Below, piece by piece: positions 44,441 through 47,562 of a stretch of 47,562 bases of DNA. A program made the position numbers and the translations under genes. The stretch spans positions 1 through 47,562 of the forward strand of contig REBA01000022.1 in assembly GCA_004294225.1 (NCBI GenBank). The letters run 5' to 3'. Below the pieces are notes generated by a model. It saw nothing but the letters and a program-made list of their open reading frames with translations. It was not told the origin of the DNA and did no database searches. Source of the stretch: Cytophagales bacterium (GTDB taxonomy: Bacteria > Bacteroidota > Bacteroidia > Cytophagales > Cytophagaceae). Each line of letters opens with the position of its first letter. Position 1 is the first letter of the stretch.

Positions 44441-44546
44441 TTTCTTAATTAGTCGTCATTTTATAGTGTTTTTTTAATTAAAAAGGCTAAATTAGCTATA
44501 GTTCAATTATTTTTTTCAAATTATATAAAAACACTTAATCACACAC
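44441..44546 (+). promoter_or_regulatory. Upstream region of the cold-shock gene with long-range pairing
   Basis: AGTGTTTTT (44465-44473) is complementary to AAAAACACT (44527-44535), 12 bp before the ATG, and encloses a smaller perfect palindrome GCTAA-A-TTAGC near 44488-44498. This could fold the 5' leader of the cold-shock mRNA, but the pairing is A/T-rich and unproven. Confidence 0.25.
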
Positions 44547-45002
44547 ATGGGGAGTTCACAAGAAACATTTAGCAAAAAAGAAAAAGAAAAAAAACGATTA
44601 AAGAAAAAACAAGACAAAGAACAAAAAAAAGAAGAGCGTAAAGCAAATTCTGACAAAGGGAAAAGCCTAGATGAAATGTTGGCTTATGTAGATGCTGATG
44701 GAAATATCACCTCTACCCCTCCCAATCCCACACAAAGAAAAAACAACATAAAAGTTGAAGATATCCAAATTGGAGTATCAAGACAAGCACCTATAGACCC
44801 CAAAGACCTTATCCGCAAAGGGAAAGTTACTTTTTTCAACGAATCTAAAGGTTATGGATTTATCAAAGACCTAGAATCTCAAGAAAGTTTATTCGTGCAT
44901 ATTAATAGCATGGCATCAAACATAAAAGAAAACGACAAAGTTACTTTTGAGACCGAGATGGGTCCCAAAGGCATGAATGCCATAAAGGTAAAGCTTGCCT
45001 AA
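44547..45002 (+). CDS. Cold-shock-domain protein with charged N-terminal extension
   Basis: A 151-residue protein. The N-terminal ~40 residues are almost only Lys/Glu/Gln/Ser (likely a coiled, nucleic-acid-associated helix), then LDEMLAYVDADGNITS, a linker, and a cold-shock domain at about 91-150 with RNP1 KGYGFI (101-106) and RNP2 LFVHI (115-119). A classical Csp is ~67 residues; here the domain is C-terminal and the extension is long, a form common in Bacteroidota. Probably an RNA-binding chaperone. Starts 106 bp after hisIE, likely its own transcript. Confidence 0.9.
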   Translation: MGSSQETFSKKEKEKKRLKKKQDKEQKKEERKANSDKGKSLDEMLAYVDADGNITSTPPNPTQRKNNIKVEDIQIGVSRQAPIDPKDLIRKGKVTFFNESKGYGFIKDLESQESLFVHINSMASNIKENDKVTFETEMGPKGMNAIKVKLA

Positions 45003-45259
45003 GCTGAAAATATCCTTTAAAATAAGGTGGCGTTTTCAAATCATGCTATTTAAAAAATAACTATATTTTATTAGCATCAACGCTCCTAAAACTCCATCTA
45101 AAATATTAATTTAAAATTTAATTGAGCTGAACTTTCAAAACTCAGAAGCTACTATAGGTAACTCTATATTTCAAAAAACTTGCTTAAGCAAAAAAAATTA
45201 TTTCTGAATTATAAAAAATCATTAGATTTATTTTACGCAAAAATTTAATCCTACCAAAA

Positions 45260-46987
45260 ATGAGTACCTCAGACATTACTGTAAAGAAAAAAAGATTTTT
45301 CTTACCCGAAGACTTTAAAGTTACAGATTGGACAGCCCTAGAACCTTATTTTGAGTTACTAAAAACAAGAGCAATCAATAATGCCAAAGATTTATATCAA
45401 TGGTTCAAAGACAGGAGCGAACTAGAATCTGTATTAGAAGAAGATATGGGCTGGAGGTATATCAAAATGACTTGCGATACTACCAATAAAAGTTTAACAG
45501 ATAGCTTCAATTACTTTGTTTCTGAAATACAACCCAAAATAGCACCATACAGCAATGAATTAAATAAGAAAGCTTTAGATTCCCCATACCTGCATCAACT
45601 AAACAGCACAGGATTTGATATCATTATAAAACTTCTAGAAAAAGATTTTAAGATTTACAGAGAACAAAACATTCCCATATTTACAGAAATCGAACAAGAG
45701 GCACACCAATTTGGAGCTATTTCAGGAGCAATGACGGTAGAAATAGATGGCAAAGAACTTACCTTGCCACAAGCCTCTGATATATTACAAAGTTCCGATA
45801 GAACAAAAAGAGAAACCACTTATTTTAGAATCAATGAACGACGTTTTTTAGACAAAGATAAACTAAATGAATTATATAGCAAACTGATTAAACTTCGCCA
45901 TCAGGCAGCTATCAATGCAGGGTTTGAAAATTATAGAGATTATATGTTTCAAGCAATGGGCAGATTTGACTATAATGTTCAAGATTGCTTCGATTTTCAT
46001 CAATCTATAGCCAAAGAGGTGATTCCTGTAATCAATGATTTAGCTTTAGAAAGAAAGAAAAGTTTAAACCTAGACCATCTTCGTCCTTGGGATTTGGCAG
46101 TAAATTATCATGGTACAGAGGCTTTAAAACCTTTTCAGAATGGAGAAGAGTTATTAGAAAAAACGATACAATGTTTTCATCTTATCAATCCATACTTAGG
46201 AGCTTGCCTTACGACAATGAAAAACCTAGGTCATCTTGACTTAGTATCAAGAAAAGGTAAAGCACCCGGAGGATATAACTACCCATTAGACGAGACTGGT
46301 GTGCCCTTTATTTTTATGAATGCTACTACCTCGTTAAGAGACCTCGTTACAATGGTTCATGAAGGAGGGCATGCACTTCACTCTTTTGTTACCAAAGATT
46401 TAGAGATCAACACTTTTAAACACCCTACTTCAGAAGTTGCAGAATTAGCATCTATGTCAATGGAACTCATTAGTATGGAGTATTGGAATATATTTTTCCC
46501 CAATAAAGCTGACTTAAAAAGAGCAAAAAGAGAGCATCTGGAAAGCATACTCCATACTTTACCTTGGGTGGCTACGATAGATAAATTCCAGCACTGGGTA
46601 TATGAGCACCCTCAACACACCCTCGAAGAAAGAGCTTCACAATGGGAAAAAATATTTATCACTTATAGCAACACATCTACCAATTGGCAAGGCATTGAAA
46701 AATTCAGGCAAATAATGTGGCAAAAACAACTTCACTTATTTGAAGTTCCATTTTATTACATAGAATATGCAATAGCCCAATTAGGAGCCATAGCAGTATG
46801 GAAAAACTATAAAAAAGATTCGAAAAAAGGCTTTGCAGATTATTTAGCAGCCCTTCAACTTGGCTATAGTAAGCCTATAAAAGAAATATACAAAACAGCT
46901 GGAATCAAATTTGATTTTTCTCAAGCATATATCCACGAGCTTATAGATTTTATAAAAAATGAGTTAATGAAAATAGAAAAGGAATAA
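45260..46987 (+). CDS. M3-family metallopeptidase (oligoendopeptidase F-like)
   Basis: A 575-residue zinc peptidase of the M3 family. The active site HEGGH (367-371) lies in MVHEGGHALHSFV, followed by SEVAELASMSMELI (third zinc ligand region). The N-terminal helical half closes the channel that limits substrates to oligopeptides. Length matches pepF/thimet-type bacterial enzymes (~560-600). No signal peptide, so cytoplasmic peptide turnover is likely. It stands alone after a 257-bp gap. Confidence 0.94.
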   Translation: MSTSDITVKKKRFFLPEDFKVTDWTALEPYFELLKTRAINNAKDLYQWFKDRSELESVLEEDMGWRYIKMTCDTTNKSLTDSFNYFVSEIQPKIAPYSNELNKKALDSPYLHQLNSTGFDIIIKLLEKDFKIYREQNIPIFTEIEQEAHQFGAISGAMTVEIDGKELTLPQASDILQSSDRTKRETTYFRINERRFLDKDKLNELYSKLIKLRHQAAINAGFENYRDYMFQAMGRFDYNVQDCFDFHQSIAKEVIPVINDLALERKKSLNLDHLRPWDLAVNYHGTEALKPFQNGEELLEKTIQCFHLINPYLGACLTTMKNLGHLDLVSRKGKAPGGYNYPLDETGVPFIFMNATTSLRDLVTMVHEGGHALHSFVTKDLEINTFKHPTSEVAELASMSMELISMEYWNIFFPNKADLKRAKREHLESILHTLPWVATIDKFQHWVYEHPQHTLEERASQWEKIFITYSNTSTNWQGIEKFRQIMWQKQLHLFEVPFYYIEYAIAQLGAIAVWKNYKKDSKKGFADYLAALQLGYSKPIKEIYKTAGIKFDFSQAYIHELIDFIKNELMKIEKE

Positions 46988-47040
46988 AAATAATCAAACT
47001 CCTCTATACATCAGGCAAGCAATCTTCAATTTATACCAGC

Positions 47041-47484
47041 CTAAGGAAGGACAAGCGGTTTTTTAAATACCCAAAATCTAGTACCCAAATAATTAGATAC
47101 AAAAGTAAAGCCTATAGTAATGATGTTTGCTAAAGAAGGATATATACCTACATATTCTACAAGAATATCTATCATTAGAATATTTACCCCCAATGAAAAT
47201 AGATAAACACAGTAATACTTCAAGAAACGCTTCCTTGGATTAGCATCATCGCTACTTTTAAAAGTCCATCGGGAATTCAAAAAATATCCTAACAAAACCC
47301 CACTAAAAAACCCAATTCCAGAAGCTAATCTATAGTCGATGAAGAAAAACTTATGTAAAGCATAAAAAACTGCAAAGTTCAAAGTTGTAGCTATTGCCGA
47401 AACTAAGAAGAAGCGGACAAACTTTCTTTTTAATAATAAGTTAAACTTAGTTTCTAATAGAAATAACATTGAATCAATAATCAA
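47041..47484 (-). CDS. GtrA-family membrane protein
   Basis: A 147-residue protein with four predicted transmembrane helices (about 24-45, 52-69, 87-108, 117-134) and the family marks FLNSRWTF (68-75) and YLGTRFWVFKK (132-142). GtrA proteins assist transfer or flipping of lipid-linked sugars. It converges on the M3 peptidase gene with 53 bp between stops. Its operon partners, often a glycosyltransferase, would lie beyond the right edge. Confidence 0.9.
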   Translation of the reverse strand: MIIDSMLFLLETKFNLLLKRKFVRFFLVSAIATTLNFAVFYALHKFFFIDYRLASGIGFFSGVLLGYFLNSRWTFKSSDDANPRKRFLKYYCVYLFSLGVNILMIDILVEYVGIYPSLANIITIGFTFVSNYLGTRFWVFKKPLVLP

Positions 47485-47562
47485 GAATAGAATATATAGA
47501 AGTTCTGAAAGAGAAATCTTATAAGTATTAATAGAAAAACAAATGTTCCATTAATCAATAAA

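Noticed and set aside
1..47562. tRNA or rRNA genes
   Set aside because: I found no cloverleaf-like sequence with a recognisable T-arm, nor rRNA motifs, by eye.

Overview
The window looks like chromosomal DNA of an AT-rich member of the Bacteroidota, outside the gut Bacteroides type. Four things point there. There is a giant secreted protein with a type IX secretion (T9SS) type B, gliding-motility-type C-terminal domain next to a PorP/SprF-like gene. There is a linear arginine pathway built on an acylornithine carbamoyltransferase. The order rpmB-rpmG-DUF4295-ftsY is typical of the phylum. Most starts are preceded by A/T-rich sequence instead of a Shine-Dalgarno motif. I cannot place it to genus.

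Layout. (1) 1-8.6 kb, minus strand: a compact arginine operon, transcribed GNAT acyltransferase - argG - argC - argD - argF' - argB - argE-like - argH, followed by a truncated dprA-like fragment. The carbamoyltransferase has Val at the residue that separates acetyl- from succinyl-ornithine enzymes, so the route probably runs through N-succinyl intermediates. (2) 8.6-12.3 kb: a leader region rich in inverted repeats, an SPFH/prohibitin protein, a LysM-DPBB envelope protein and fabD. (3) 12.3-23.2 kb: a 3289-residue secreted repeat protein with 22 tandem ~90-residue modules, each with exactly two cysteines, then its probable PorP/SprF partner. (4) 23.3-26.5 kb: two family-4-like glycosyltransferases and about 800 bp of mostly non-coding DNA holding the N-terminal remnant of an IS transposase. 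(5) 26.5-37.3 kb, plus strand: a conserved hypothetical, a SNF2 helicase, a phosphopantetheinyl transferase, a thioredoxin-fold secreted protein, YebC, an M42 aminopeptidase, acetolactate synthase without its usual neighbours, an Anbu proteasome-like protein without its usual neighbours, and a CCA-adding-type nucleotidyltransferase. (6) 37.4-39.6 kb: ribosomal proteins bL28 and bL33, a small DUF4295 protein, a clear intrinsic terminator, ftsY and an overlapping secreted-protein gene. (7) 39.6-44.4 kb: a WD40 protein and hisB-hisH-hisA-hisF-hisIE (hisG, hisD and hisC are not here). (8) 44.5-47.5 kb: a cold-shock-domain protein, an M3 oligopeptidase and, on the minus strand, a GtrA-family membrane protein.

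The two most distinctive units are the giant disulfide-patterned T9SS cargo with its adjacent outer-membrane partner, and the arginine operon, which appears to encode a complete succinylated route from glutamate to arginine (carbamoyl-phosphate synthase is not in the window). Everything here is read by eye from sequence. Domain limits are approximate, and no database search was run.
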